Below are positions 56,215-64,000 of a stretch of 64,000 bases of DNA, piece by piece. The stretch is from Methanobacterium veterum (lineage in GTDB: Archaea; Methanobacteriota; Methanobacteria; Methanobacteriales; Methanobacteriaceae), in assembly GCF_000745485.1 (NCBI RefSeq), contig NZ_KN050693.1:119870-183869 (forward strand). The letters are read 5' to 3'. Below the pieces are notes generated by a model. It was not told the origin of the DNA and made no database searches. It worked only from the letters and a program-made list of their open reading frames with translations. Position 1 is the stretch's first letter; each line of letters opens with the position of its first letter. A program made the position numbers and the translations under genes.

Positions 56215-56592
56215 TTATGCCGCCGCCAAATCAAAATGAGTCTGCATCAGAGGCAGGTTAATATCATTGACGGTTTTGGCCACAATAGGCTTTTCTATTT
56301 GTTTTTGCCTTACTGGAACCATAAAAGAAGCGTCTACAATAATGGAATCTTCAGTTATCTTGATGATCATGTCCCATTTAATGAGATTTTTCAGTGAAAA
56401 TTTACTTACATCTAAAGTCTTAGATGCGTCTAATATTTCTAAGGCAACAGGGGAGTAATTAACGTCAAAATCGACTATTATATTGTCTTCGATTTCGATA
56501 GATTCTTTATATTTATAATCCTCTTTAATGTGAAGGTATAATGCGTCGTTCTGCACGTCATAATCCTTGTTCAGTTTAAATGTTTTACTCAT
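56215..56592 (-). CDS. DUF2283 domain protein, probable antitoxin
   Basis: 125 residues. The DUF2283 pattern is present: YDVQNDALYLHIKED, ESIEIEDNIIVDFDVNYSPVALEILDASK. A C-terminal extension of 50 residues follows. DUF2283 genes often sit next to DUF4258 genes as putative toxin-antitoxin pairs. The start overlaps the stop of the DUF4258 gene by 4 bases (ATGA), so translation is coupled. Confidence 0.8.
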   Translation of the reverse strand: MSKTFKLNKDYDVQNDALYLHIKEDYKYKESIEIEDNIIVDFDVNYSPVALEILDASKTLDVSKFSLKNLIKWDMIIKITEDSIIVDASFMVPVRQKQIEKPIVAKTVNDINLPLMQTHFDLAAA

Positions 56593-56906
56593 ATTCGCAG
56601 CCTTCTTTTTACCGTTTGTTCATATGCTGTTACTACTCTTATAATTTTTTTGGGAGAACTGATAACTGCAATCACGATAATCAGGTCATATCCCTTTTTC
56701 GCCGGATGATTGTAATGCAGTTTGAATTTGTTTGAATCTTGTTTAAGTATGCCTTGAGGTTTTTTGCGGTTTAAAGATTCAAAAATCCAATCTTCGGCTA
56801 AATCCCTATCACTTATCTTGTCAAGGGTATGATATGTGAGATTGATCTGATCTTTTGGAGTATTTGCTAAAGTCTGCATCACTTTTTCTAAATCAATGTC
56901 AGTCAT
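56589..56906 (-). CDS. DUF4258 domain protein, probable RelE-like toxin
   Basis: About 105 residues. Pattern: LTYHTLDKISDRDLAEDWI, GILKQDSNKFKLHYNHPAKKGYDLIIVIAVISSPKKIIRVVTAYE, ending RRLRI. DUF4258 resembles RelE-fold RNases; the histidine and arginine late in the sequence fit that. It heads a two-gene unit with DUF2283. No strong ribosome binding site precedes the start at 56906. The divergent gene starts only 47 bases away. Confidence 0.78.
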   Translation of the reverse strand: MTDIDLEKVMQTLANTPKDQINLTYHTLDKISDRDLAEDWIFESLNRKKPQGILKQDSNKFKLHYNHPAKKGYDLIIVIAVISSPKKIIRVVTAYEQTVKRRLRI

Positions 56907-56953
56907 CAATTCATTATTCAGATAAGATTAATATAAAGATATCTATTAGTAAT

Positions 56954-57469
56954 ATGGGTGGCGTGGATATAAATCTATTTCTAATCGAACTAAATTTCAA
57001 TAAAATATTGTTGTATATATCTGAAATCGGCCGGATTCCAGTAGAACATATTGAAATGGATGAAAGTCTTGAAAGTTTCATTAAAATAATAACACCTATT
57101 TTTAAGAAAAATAAGGAATACTGCACTATCATAAAACCTGATGTATTTGGTCTATACCTGCTGTGGATTATATGTGAATTTAGAACAATTAACCCGGTTA
57201 AAATTTATCCAGAAATGATTCAATTGCCAATAATTAAAGGTCGTTTCTTTGGGGCTAAGAAAAAGAATATAATGAACTGGATCAAAGAAAATCCTGGAAT
57301 TGAAAAGAGACTGGTTGTTGAAGAATTTAAAAGGCACACCAAAAAACAATCTGAAGGGCCACTTTACCAGCATATTCAGGATCTCAGGTCAATGGGTTTA
57401 ATTGAGGAAAAAAATAAGAATGAGCTTTATGTTACTTTTTTAGGGTCTGATTTTATTGAATTAATTTAA
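56954..57469 (+). CDS. winged-helix protein of unknown function (possible CARF-like sensor)
   Basis: About 171 residues if read from ATG 56954; a GTG at 56963 is also possible. The C-terminal 70 residues form a winged helix (KNIMNWIKENPGIEKRLVVEEFKRH, PLYQHIQDLRSMGLIEEKNKNELYVTFLG). The N-terminal part alternates strands and helices (FNKILLYISEIGRIPVEHIEMDESLESFIKIITPIF) and ends IQLPI before the winged helix. That layout recalls CARF-winged-helix regulators of CRISPR systems, but no CARF glycine motif is clear. No CRISPR or cas gene is in the window. Function not assigned. Confidence 0.5.
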   Translation: MGGVDINLFLIELNFNKILLYISEIGRIPVEHIEMDESLESFIKIITPIFKKNKEYCTIIKPDVFGLYLLWIICEFRTINPVKIYPEMIQLPIIKGRFFGAKKKNIMNWIKENPGIEKRLVVEEFKRHTKKQSEGPLYQHIQDLRSMGLIEEKNKNELYVTFLGSDFIELI

Positions 57470-57792
57470 AATTTTTAATTTAATATTTCTTTAAATCTTC
57501 ACAATAACTTTATAATTAAATTATTAGCATATATTGTAGTATTATGCCAGTAAAATGCATATTAAATATTATTTTTAAATTTACAGCTTCTAAATTATAA
57601 TGCTATTTAATTGAGCTTTATTTTAGTAATATATCTAACTAAAACATTCACAGTGCCTAATTATGAGAAAAGTATTTATGTTATTTGCTTAGAATACTAA
57701 TCATTTTGTTATAGGCAAATGGGTTGAAGAAAATACTGTGTATTTTCTGAACAACAAAATTTTTGTTAAAAAAAATTTTGGAGGTGAAAAGG
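57470..57792. promoter_or_regulatory. leader region of the adhesin-like gene with two dyads
   Basis: AGAAAATAC / GTATTTTCT forms a perfect 9-bp stem with a 3-base loop at 57728-57748. AACAAAA / TTTTGTT at 57753-57767 is a second dyad. The ribosome binding site GGAGGTGA follows at 57780-57787. The upstream part is AT-rich without a gene. Confidence 0.5.
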
Positions 57793-59382
57793 ATTCAAAG
57801 ACAAATAATATTAATAACAATTACACTGCTTTTTATTGCTATAACCGGCTGCACTGTTTCAGCAGCCGCAGTAAATGATAATGATACACAATTATCCGTT
57901 AATACAGGTACTGCTTCAGTAAATACAAGTGTTGTGATTTCGGGTAATGTCAAGAGATGTTCAAATGGGGATAATTTTCAAGGTGTTACAGTCACAGCTT
58001 TTAAAAATGGGGTTAAATTAGCGAGTACAACTACAAAGGCAGATGGTACATACACTCTAAACTTTCAGAGTGCAGATAAAGTTTTCACAGTTACAGCCAG
58101 TTATCCTGGACATAAATCCGCCAGTAAAACAGTTACTGTAAATAATAAATTAGTAGGGACAGCGAACTTCCAGTTAGGAATGGACAGTGTTTATGTATCT
58201 CCTATAGGAAGTGATACAACTGGTATTGGAACTTTAGATAATCCGTATAAAACTATACAGAAAGGTCTGGACAATGCTAATCCTGGAGGGACCGTTTATA
58301 TTGCAAATGGGACTTACACATTAAGCAGCTTCTCAATCAGTAAAGATGTTCATATTGTAGGTGCAGGCCAGGAAAGTACTATTTTAAATGGATGTTCATT
58401 TTATATTCCGGCATCTATTAATTTTACAGTTACAAATTTAACAATGAAAAAAGATTACTATAATATCCCTTCTATTTTCAATTCGAGAGGTAGTTGCTAT
58501 ATTATAAATTGTACTTTTATAGGTATTGAAAGAAACAGATATCCTGCCATCTACAATTTGGGCACCTGTTATATTGCGGGTTGTACTTTCATAGGTAATA
58601 ATGCAAGTGAATATGGAGATGTTATGGGCGGCGGTGCTATTTGCAACCTGGATACTATTACTGGTTTGAGTGGTTGTACTTTCACTGGTAACACGGCATT
58701 TATTGGCGGTGCTATTTGGAATAAAGGGACTATTGACTATATCATTAGATGTACTTTCACCGGTAACTCTGCAATAAATCCAAGAGGTACTGGTGCTGGT
58801 GGTGCTATCTGCAATCAGGGGACTATTGATTATATGAATGGGTGTACTTTCACAGATAATTTTGTAACAGGGACTCGTGATTCTGATGGCGGCGCTATTG
58901 CCAATACATATTATTGGGAAAAGGGATATGGTGGACGTATTAACATTGTAAGCGGCTGTACTTTCATGGGTAACAGTGCAACTTATGGTGGTGCGGTATT
59001 TAATAATGATAGGGGAAGCTATATTAATTTGAGGGATTGTTCTTTCATTAGTAACACGGCAAGTGTTGGTACTGAAATTTATAATATGGGTACTGTAGCT
59101 GCTGAATACAACTGGTGGGGTTCAAGCTCAGGTCCATCTTCCAGTCAACTTTACAATGTGCAAGTTAGTAAATGGTTGAGAGAACCCATTGGTCTAGGTT
59201 TAGGATCACCGAATCATGATAGTAATGGAAATGAATCAAGTAATGGAACTTACAATACAGTAAACGCCGCAGGCAAAACAACAGAAACAATAGGGCTCCA
59301 GGAAACAGGTATTCCTTTAAATTATCTATTAATGGCAGTTTTAATGGTTTTAAGCGGTTTAGTGGCTTCAAAAAGAAAATAA
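57793..59382 (+). CDS. adhesin-like surface protein with beta-helix repeats
   Basis: About 529 residues. A signal peptide (LITITLLFIAITGC) ends in a possible lipobox. A carboxypeptidase-regulatory/Ig-like segment follows (VVISGNVKRCSNGDNFQGVTVTAF), then YVSPIGSDTTGIGTLDNPYKTIQKGLDNA, the start of a right-handed beta-helix of pectin-lyase type. Imperfect repeats such as CTFTGNTAFIGGAIWNKGTI recur about eight times. A C-terminal membrane anchor ends SKRK. The best start is unclear: GGAGGTGA at 57780-57787 points to ATT 57793, while the frame offers GTG 57784 (inside that site) and TTG 57763. It is probably displayed on the cell wall. Confidence 0.85.
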   Translation: MQRQIILITITLLFIAITGCTVSAAAVNDNDTQLSVNTGTASVNTSVVISGNVKRCSNGDNFQGVTVTAFKNGVKLASTTTKADGTYTLNFQSADKVFTVTASYPGHKSASKTVTVNNKLVGTANFQLGMDSVYVSPIGSDTTGIGTLDNPYKTIQKGLDNANPGGTVYIANGTYTLSSFSISKDVHIVGAGQESTILNGCSFYIPASINFTVTNLTMKKDYYNIPSIFNSRGSCYIINCTFIGIERNRYPAIYNLGTCYIAGCTFIGNNASEYGDVMGGGAICNLDTITGLSGCTFTGNTAFIGGAIWNKGTIDYIIRCTFTGNSAINPRGTGAGGAICNQGTIDYMNGCTFTDNFVTGTRDSDGGAIANTYYWEKGYGGRINIVSGCTFMGNSATYGGAVFNNDRGSYINLRDCSFISNTASVGTEIYNMGTVAAEYNWWGSSSGPSSSQLYNVQVSKWLREPIGLGLGSPNHDSNGNESSNGTYNTVNAAGKTTETIGLQETGIPLNYLLMAVLMVLSGLVASKRK

Positions 59383-59664
59383 TATTCTTTACTTTTTTTA
59401 TTTATTAAACTAAACTCTCTATTTTTTTAGATTAAATAAATCTATAGCTAGCAATCACTGGTTTAAAATTTTAATAACTATACTGCATCAATCAATAGAA
59501 TATCTTGAAAACAAGTATCGATTCGTAAAAACCTGCCCAAAATAAACATGTAACTGGAATTGCAGTTATTTAATACTATTTGGATTTATAAATGATATAA
59601 ATAAAATAACGTTCTAAATTATTAATGGATTTAAATTATAAAACACATTTAAGGGACGAGTGGT

Positions 59665-59805
59665 ATGGTTAAAAAATTAGCAGTATGTGATAACTGTGAT
59701 TATAAAGGCGTTGCAGATGTAATTGAAATGGAAGACAGCGACGACAAATACTGGGATTGTCCAAGCTGCGGCAAGCGGCACATAAACGAAGGGACTGTTA
59801 TTTAA
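59665..59805 (+). CDS. small zinc-ribbon protein
   Basis: 46 residues, too short for usual gene finders. Two CxxC pairs, VCDNCDYK and DCPSCGKR, would bind one zinc. The middle is acidic (VIEMEDSDDKYW). AGTGGT lies just before ATG 59665. Small proteins of this kind are common in methanogens and often bind nucleic acid or protein. Function unknown. Confidence 0.6.
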   Translation: MVKKLAVCDNCDYKGVADVIEMEDSDDKYWDCPSCGKRHINEGTVI

Positions 59806-59907
59806 AAAGAACAGCTGCAAAAAATGGGCATTTTCTGCTGATATCTGCAGTAAACGGCATCTCAAAGTAAAATTTATTAAACTGCCTTTTTTATGTTTTA
59901 CGGCTGT

Positions 59908-60081
59908 TCATTTGTTTATGACTTTTAAAAATATGACCAGATACACCACAAAAATCAAGATATTAACAAACAGCCTTTTCCAGAATAGATGCCTGAGGAA
60001 CAGGTAATCTACAGTAACTATTATAATAACAAATATCACTACAGATGCTATGTTCCTGGATGTTGGTTTAACTTTTTTCAT
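59908..60081 (-). CDS. small two-helix membrane protein
   Basis: 57 residues from ATG 60081: a basic N-terminus (MKKVKPTSRN), a membrane segment (IASVVIFVIIIVTVDYLF), the loop RHLFWKRL, and a second membrane segment (FVNILIFVVYLVIFL). A decayed relative lies at 28969-29134. It follows no gene closely. The start has only a weak AGGA site upstream. Confidence 0.5.
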   Translation of the reverse strand: MKKVKPTSRNIASVVIFVIIIVTVDYLFLRHLFWKRLFVNILIFVVYLVIFLKVINK

Positions 60082-60121
60082 GTTTTAATATCCTGTTTTA
60101 ATATTTAAATCTTCCTCATTT

Positions 60122-60982
60122 TCATTTATTAATCTTTAAGATGTTTTTAGCTTTTTTAGTGAATTCAAAATCAGGTTCTAGTTCCAGTACCTTTCTATAG
60201 CATTCTAATGCTTCTTTGCATTTTCTGAGTTCTTGAAGGGCATTTCCTTTATTATGCCATACGTTAACATCATTATGGTCTAATTCAAGGGCAGCATTAT
60301 AGCAATCAACAGCTTCTGGGTATTTTTCAAGCTTTGTAAGGGCATTACCTTTGTTATTTAATATATCAATGTTGTTGGAATCTAGTTTTAAGGCTTTGTC
60401 ATAATATTCTACTGCAGTCTGATATATCTTCATTTTTGCAAGTACATTTCCTTCACAGTACATGGCTTGAACATTTTCAGGATCTATTTTGAGTGTTTCA
60501 TCAAAACATTCCACTGCTTGGGGGTATGCTTTAAATCCTGCAAGAATAATGCCTTTATTATTTAACGCAGTAACATCTGTAGGTTTTATTTTAAGCGTTT
60601 TTTCATAGGGTTCTACTGCCTTTTGATATTCTCTGAACTTCTTGTATCCAAAAGCAGCTATTGCTGTCAAAAATATTAAAAGTACGGCAAATATGTAAAA
60701 ATCAGGACCAATTGTAAATACCGGTTTAAATAAGTAGATATATGCAGTTATCGTCCAGCTATATATGGTCAAGCTTAATAGGGCAATATAAGAACTTTTA
60801 TTCAATATGAAGTACTCATAATCTTGAAATATGCCAGACATGCCCATTAAAACAAGTGAAACACCAAAAAATGTATTATGCAACAGTTGTGAAGGTATTC
60901 CATTACTTAAAAAAGTCAGCAAAGATTCAATTAGGAAAAGAACGCCTACAGCAATTAAGAACTTTCTTCCTTTATTCTTCAT
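60122..60982 (-). CDS. membrane-anchored TPR protein
   Basis: 286 residues. Four hydrophobic segments occupy the first 115 residues. They are followed by about five tetratricopeptide repeats (AVEPYEKTLKIKPTDVTALN, AVECFDETLKIDPENVQAM, AVEYYDKALKLDSNNIDILN, AVDCYNAALELDHNDVNVWH, ALECYRKVLELEPDF). The TPR part should face the cytosol and scaffold protein contacts. This build is common in Methanobacteriales. No partner is apparent next to it. Confidence 0.85.
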   Translation of the reverse strand: MKNKGRKFLIAVGVLFLIESLLTFLSNGIPSQLLHNTFFGVSLVLMGMSGIFQDYEYFILNKSSYIALLSLTIYSWTITAYIYLFKPVFTIGPDFYIFAVLLIFLTAIAAFGYKKFREYQKAVEPYEKTLKIKPTDVTALNNKGIILAGFKAYPQAVECFDETLKIDPENVQAMYCEGNVLAKMKIYQTAVEYYDKALKLDSNNIDILNNKGNALTKLEKYPEAVDCYNAALELDHNDVNVWHNKGNALQELRKCKEALECYRKVLELEPDFEFTKKAKNILKINK

Positions 60983-61064
60983 TAAATTTTGCCTCGTTTT
61001 TTAATTTAATTAGTCAAATTCTGTTAGAAATTGCATTTTACTGCTTAATCTCCAATTATATATG

Positions 61065-61826
61065 TTACTTATTTAGATCAGGACATGGTTTTAAATATTC
61101 ACCAGCTGCTTTTCCAAGGTAACTGCCAATAGCTGCAGCTAAAAAATACCCTATAACTGCTCCAATTATAAGATAATAATCTACAGTTGTATTTAAACCC
61201 ATTATTATTCCAATATATCTTGCTAAGATGGTGTATATAACCGCAACTATTCCTTCATAAATTCCATAAAGCATCTTTTTTTCTCTAGCTAAAAATGCGG
61301 TTACAAACCCTCCGGCAGCAAAGAAGATTGTTGCCATTAAAAAATAGGTTATTCCCATAGAAATTTTTAGATGAAAAGAACCAAAAAGACTCATAAGGAC
61401 AATAGTAACTAAAATTCCAGCTATAATTGTGATGATTGGGTGAAGATTTCTGTTTAAATATTTCATTTTGAATGATTTTCTGTTATTTCCCTCTGTCATT
61501 TTCCCAATGAAACCACCAATAGTTGCAGGTAAAAGCATTTCAAAAATTATACCAACTAACGCAATTAAGAAGTATATATAAGTTGTATGGATTAGTGACA
61601 CTAAACTGATAAACATAATTGAGAGAATTATTCCTTCATAAATTCCATATCGTATTTTTTTTTCTTTGGCAAAATAAGTAGCTATAAATCCTCCAATTAT
61701 AGATATGGCAAAATTTGTGGCTGCCGATACCAACGCATTTCCACTAAACAATTTTATTGAAATTATAAGTAATATAATGCCTGCAATTATCCCCAAAATT
61801 ATCGAAATGACTGGATGAACTTTCAT
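61065..61826 (-). CDS. membrane protein with internal duplication
   Basis: 253 residues, about eight membrane segments. It contains two copies of a 75-residue module: HPVISIILGIIAGIILL...GGFIATYFAKEKKIRYGIYEGII and HPIITIIAGILVTIVLM...GGFVTAFLAREKKMLYGIYEGIV. The same module starts the next protein upstream (61991-63061). The pattern is close to DUF5518-type proteins. Function unknown. Confidence 0.65.
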   Translation of the reverse strand: MKVHPVISIILGIIAGIILLIISIKLFSGNALVSAATNFAISIIGGFIATYFAKEKKIRYGIYEGIILSIMFISLVSLIHTTYIYFLIALVGIIFEMLLPATIGGFIGKMTEGNNRKSFKMKYLNRNLHPIITIIAGILVTIVLMSLFGSFHLKISMGITYFLMATIFFAAGGFVTAFLAREKKMLYGIYEGIVAVIYTILARYIGIIMGLNTTVDYYLIIGAVIGYFLAAAIGSYLGKAAGEYLKPCPDLNK

Positions 61827-61990
61827 AAAATATATCTCCTATTTTTTTGTATTAATCGTTGATATATATTTATTTTTTTATGTTTTAAGGTTAAAAAAAG
61901 GGATAAAATCATCTGGGACAGTGATGTATCCAGTAAGGTGAGGTAGTCACTTTTTCGGTTAAAAAAGAAGATGAATGATCTGTAGGTTAA

Positions 61991-63061
61991 CTAACCGTCG
62001 TAAATTCCAGTATTCAATATTTTATTCATTTTACTTTCATCTTTCTTCTCTATTTTGATTTTAACTATGCAGTTACCTCTTTCTTTAACAGCAGGGCGTT
62101 CGCATTTTTTATCCAGATAATCAAATATCAAGCAGGGTTTACTTGATAAAAGAGTTTCACAGGAAGATAACCTGAGATTTTCGATTTTATCTATGGTAAA
62201 AGTTTTAGGGGCTAAACGACTGGGCATTCCATCATTATGTTCAAGATAAATCTTGGGATAAATTCTTATGTAGTTTTTATTCATCTCAATGTCATTGTCA
62301 CCTGTTTTAAAGCATCCTACAACGTCTTCTATGTTATACCCACATTTTATACAGTATTTATTATTGTATTTCTCATTTTCACATGTTGGACAGTATTTAA
62401 AAGTAAGCCGGGCTTTGTTGTGTAAATCAGGTTCGGGCTCGCAGACTGCAAGTATTGCGAAGCATATGAAAAAGAATACAGTAAAAGGCCAGTAATACTG
62501 GTTGTAATATCCTGAAAAGTAAGTTAAGGCCATTGCTAACAAAACAACGTAAAAACCAATTAGCTTATAGCTGGAAGTTTTAAGATATTTTTTTCCAGTT
62601 TCTAAATTCTCACCACACGATTTGCATAATTTAGAATTCCAATTTTTTAACCCGCATTGGGGGCAGTAAATAACTCTGTTTCCCTGCATGATCTTATTTA
62701 CTTTTTTTCCAATAGGTACTCTGTTACTAATTATTCCGCCAATAATGCCGATTAGGCCTGCAATAACTCCGAATATGAATGAAAAAGATATAAACATAAT
62801 TATGATGGCGTCTTCCCCTATATTTCCTAAAATAAATTCAAAAGCCACAAATGCCGCTGCAGATATAATTCCTGCGCAAGCACCATACCTTGCCATTCGT
62901 TTACTGGTAAAATAAGTGGCTATAAACCCGCCAATTAATGGTGCGACGAAATTGAGAATTCCAAAAGCCAATGAATTATAAAATACCAGTGCTGAAATTC
63001 CAAGAAGAGTTATAGCTATAACTGCTCCTAGAATTATAGATTTTATTGGATGTAATCTCAT
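61991..63061 (-). CDS. membrane protein with two zinc ribbons
   Basis: 356 residues. The N-terminus repeats the module of the neighbouring gene (HPIKSIILGAVIAITLL...GGFIATYFTSKRMARYGACAGII). A first zinc ribbon (YCPQCGLKNWNSKLCKSCG) follows near residue 132, then two membrane segments, a second zinc ribbon (YCPTCENEKYNNKYCIKCG) near 222, and a soluble C-terminal domain (IDKIENLRLSSCETLL). This is probably a membrane sensor or scaffold; I cannot assign a function. It lies 164 bases upstream of the related gene. Confidence 0.65.
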   Translation of the reverse strand: MRLHPIKSIILGAVIAITLLGISALVFYNSLAFGILNFVAPLIGGFIATYFTSKRMARYGACAGIISAAAFVAFEFILGNIGEDAIIIMFISFSFIFGVIAGLIGIIGGIISNRVPIGKKVNKIMQGNRVIYCPQCGLKNWNSKLCKSCGENLETGKKYLKTSSYKLIGFYVVLLAMALTYFSGYYNQYYWPFTVFFFICFAILAVCEPEPDLHNKARLTFKYCPTCENEKYNNKYCIKCGYNIEDVVGCFKTGDNDIEMNKNYIRIYPKIYLEHNDGMPSRLAPKTFTIDKIENLRLSSCETLLSSKPCLIFDYLDKKCERPAVKERGNCIVKIKIEKKDESKMNKILNTGIYDG

Positions 63062-63491
63062 AATTAATCTCCCCTATTTTCTGTATTAATTTTTCATGAC
63101 TATTTATATCTTTATAATTTCACATATGGAAAAAAGGAGAAATTGCATCTTTGAGATTATCTTAAACAAATAAAAATCTGCCTGAAATAATTTTAACATT
63201 TAAATGTTGATTAATTCTTTTAATATCAAAATTTTTAAGGTTAAAAATTATATTTAATTTTTTTTATCATTTAAATAAGAATTAAAATTTAATGTATCTT
63301 TATTTTTTAATTATTTAAATAATTATGGATTTATTTAACATAAAAACAAATTTTAAGCGTTAAAATAATTACATATTTACAAAACTTATATGTTTTTTAA
63401 TATAAATTTTTAATAAAATTTATAAATGAGTTATCCCTTACCAAAGAACATAATTTATTAAAAATTGAGTGAAACTGCAAAATTTTTAATT
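63062..63491. other. intergenic region before the PQQ-repeat gene
   Basis: 430 very AT-rich bases between divergent genes. No gene or clear operator seen. Confidence 0.4.
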
Positions 63492-64000
63492 TTGGATGGG
63501 GATTTTCGAGTAATTTATAAAGGGGATGTAAAATTTAAAAAACAGGCATTAATTTTAATATTAACCCTTATTTTAGGGCTTATACTGTGCAACGCCGTAT
63601 CAGCAGCAGGTTTGGCTAATTCATCATGGCCTAAAAGTGGGCATGATTTGAATAATACTGGTCAATCGCAGTATAACGGGCCGCAGACAAATGCCACCAA
63701 ATGGAATTACACAACTGGAGGTAGATTATTTACGGCCCCTGTTATTGGCAGTGATGGAACCATATATTTTGGAAATTTTGATAAGAATTTGTATGCGTTA
63801 AACCCTAATGGGACACAAAAATGGAATTACACTACGGGAAGTTTAATATTTTCGGCTCCCGCTATTGGTGATGATGGAACCATATACTTTGGAAGTGCAG
63901 ATAAGAATTTGTATGCGTTAAATCCTGATGGAACGCAAAAATGGAATTACACCGCAAAATTAGGTATAGGTTCGGATATAACCATTGGAAACGATGGTAC
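63492..64000 (+). CDS. secreted PQQ-like beta-propeller repeat protein (cut by window edge)
   Basis: Open to the window edge, about 170 residues visible. A signal peptide (KKQALILILTLILGLILCNAVSAA) is followed by SWPKSGHDLNNTGQSQYNGP, the usual start of PQQ-repeat proteins. At least three repeats of the form WNYTTGG..APVIGSDGTIYFG and DKNLYALNPNGTQKW follow. Such proteins are exported propellers of methanogen surfaces. The start is uncertain. TTG 63492 is in frame but has a weak site, and no ATG lies in frame. The GGGGAT nearer the signal peptide (63522-63527) has no standard start codon behind it. Confidence 0.8.
   Translation, partial: MDGDFRVIYKGDVKFKKQALILILTLILGLILCNAVSAAGLANSSWPKSGHDLNNTGQSQYNGPQTNATKWNYTTGGRLFTAPVIGSDGTIYFGNFDKNLYALNPNGTQKWNYTTGSLIFSAPAIGDDGTIYFGSADKNLYALNPDGTQKWNYTAKLGIGSDITIGNDG

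Overview
The window looks like a chromosomal segment of a mesophilic methanogen of the Methanobacteriales, most likely Methanobacterium or a close relative. It is AT-rich, and ribosome binding sites are of the archaeal GGTGAT or GGAGGT type. It carries archaeal or methanogen markers: TiaS for tRNA-Ile2 agmatidine, a Thg1 family enzyme, F420-type formate dehydrogenase FdhA/FdhB, a class III signal peptide pilin with a TadC-type membrane protein, and adhesin-like beta-helix and PQQ-repeat surface proteins. The genus call is inference from gene content.

Layout. 0-18 kb is mostly housekeeping: tiaS (cut by the left edge), an HTH regulator, two tandem GT20 trehalose-phosphate-synthase-like genes, serA, an operon of PRC-barrel, aspartate dehydrogenase, thg1 and a JAMM protein, a tRNA-binding OB-fold protein, a PAS histidine kinase, a lactaldehyde-type dehydrogenase, and a pilin/TadC pair. 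18-28 kb holds a ferritin-like protein, a CPBP protease, a decayed sfsA, and fdhAB directly followed by a STAS / SpoIIE phosphatase / HATPase partner-switching set. 28-46 kb is accessory: an HXXEE pseudogene split by a 187-bp MITE-like element, TrmB, PadR and TetR regulators, two drug-type MFS exporters, a DUF2089/SHOCT operon, a GC-rich alpha/beta hydrolase that looks transferred, CorA, and several small membrane proteins and lipoproteins. 47-57.5 kb is a defence and toxin-antitoxin island: VapBC, an AAA ATPase behind 45-bp tandem repeats, a Hachiman-like hamA/hamB pair, an MNT/HEPN pair behind three 22-bp dyad repeats, an AbrB protein, a DUF4258/DUF2283 pair, and a winged-helix protein. 57.7-64 kb is cell-surface and membrane protein territory, ending in a truncated PQQ-repeat protein.

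The most unusual signals are these. Both GT20 genes have no ATG, GTG or TTG upstream of their conserved N-terminal motif and appear to start at ATT behind a ribosome binding site. A MITE-like element with TTAA target duplication sits in the HXXEE gene, and removing it restores the reading frame across the junction. An Rsb-like partner switch is fused to the formate dehydrogenase operon in an archaeon, which has no sigma factor. The defence island has strikingly regular operator arrays, one of them with compensatory changes in both arms. A family of about 150-bp intergenic elements appears three times.

No tRNA, rRNA or CRISPR array was recognised. All functional calls come from reading motifs by eye; no database search was run.
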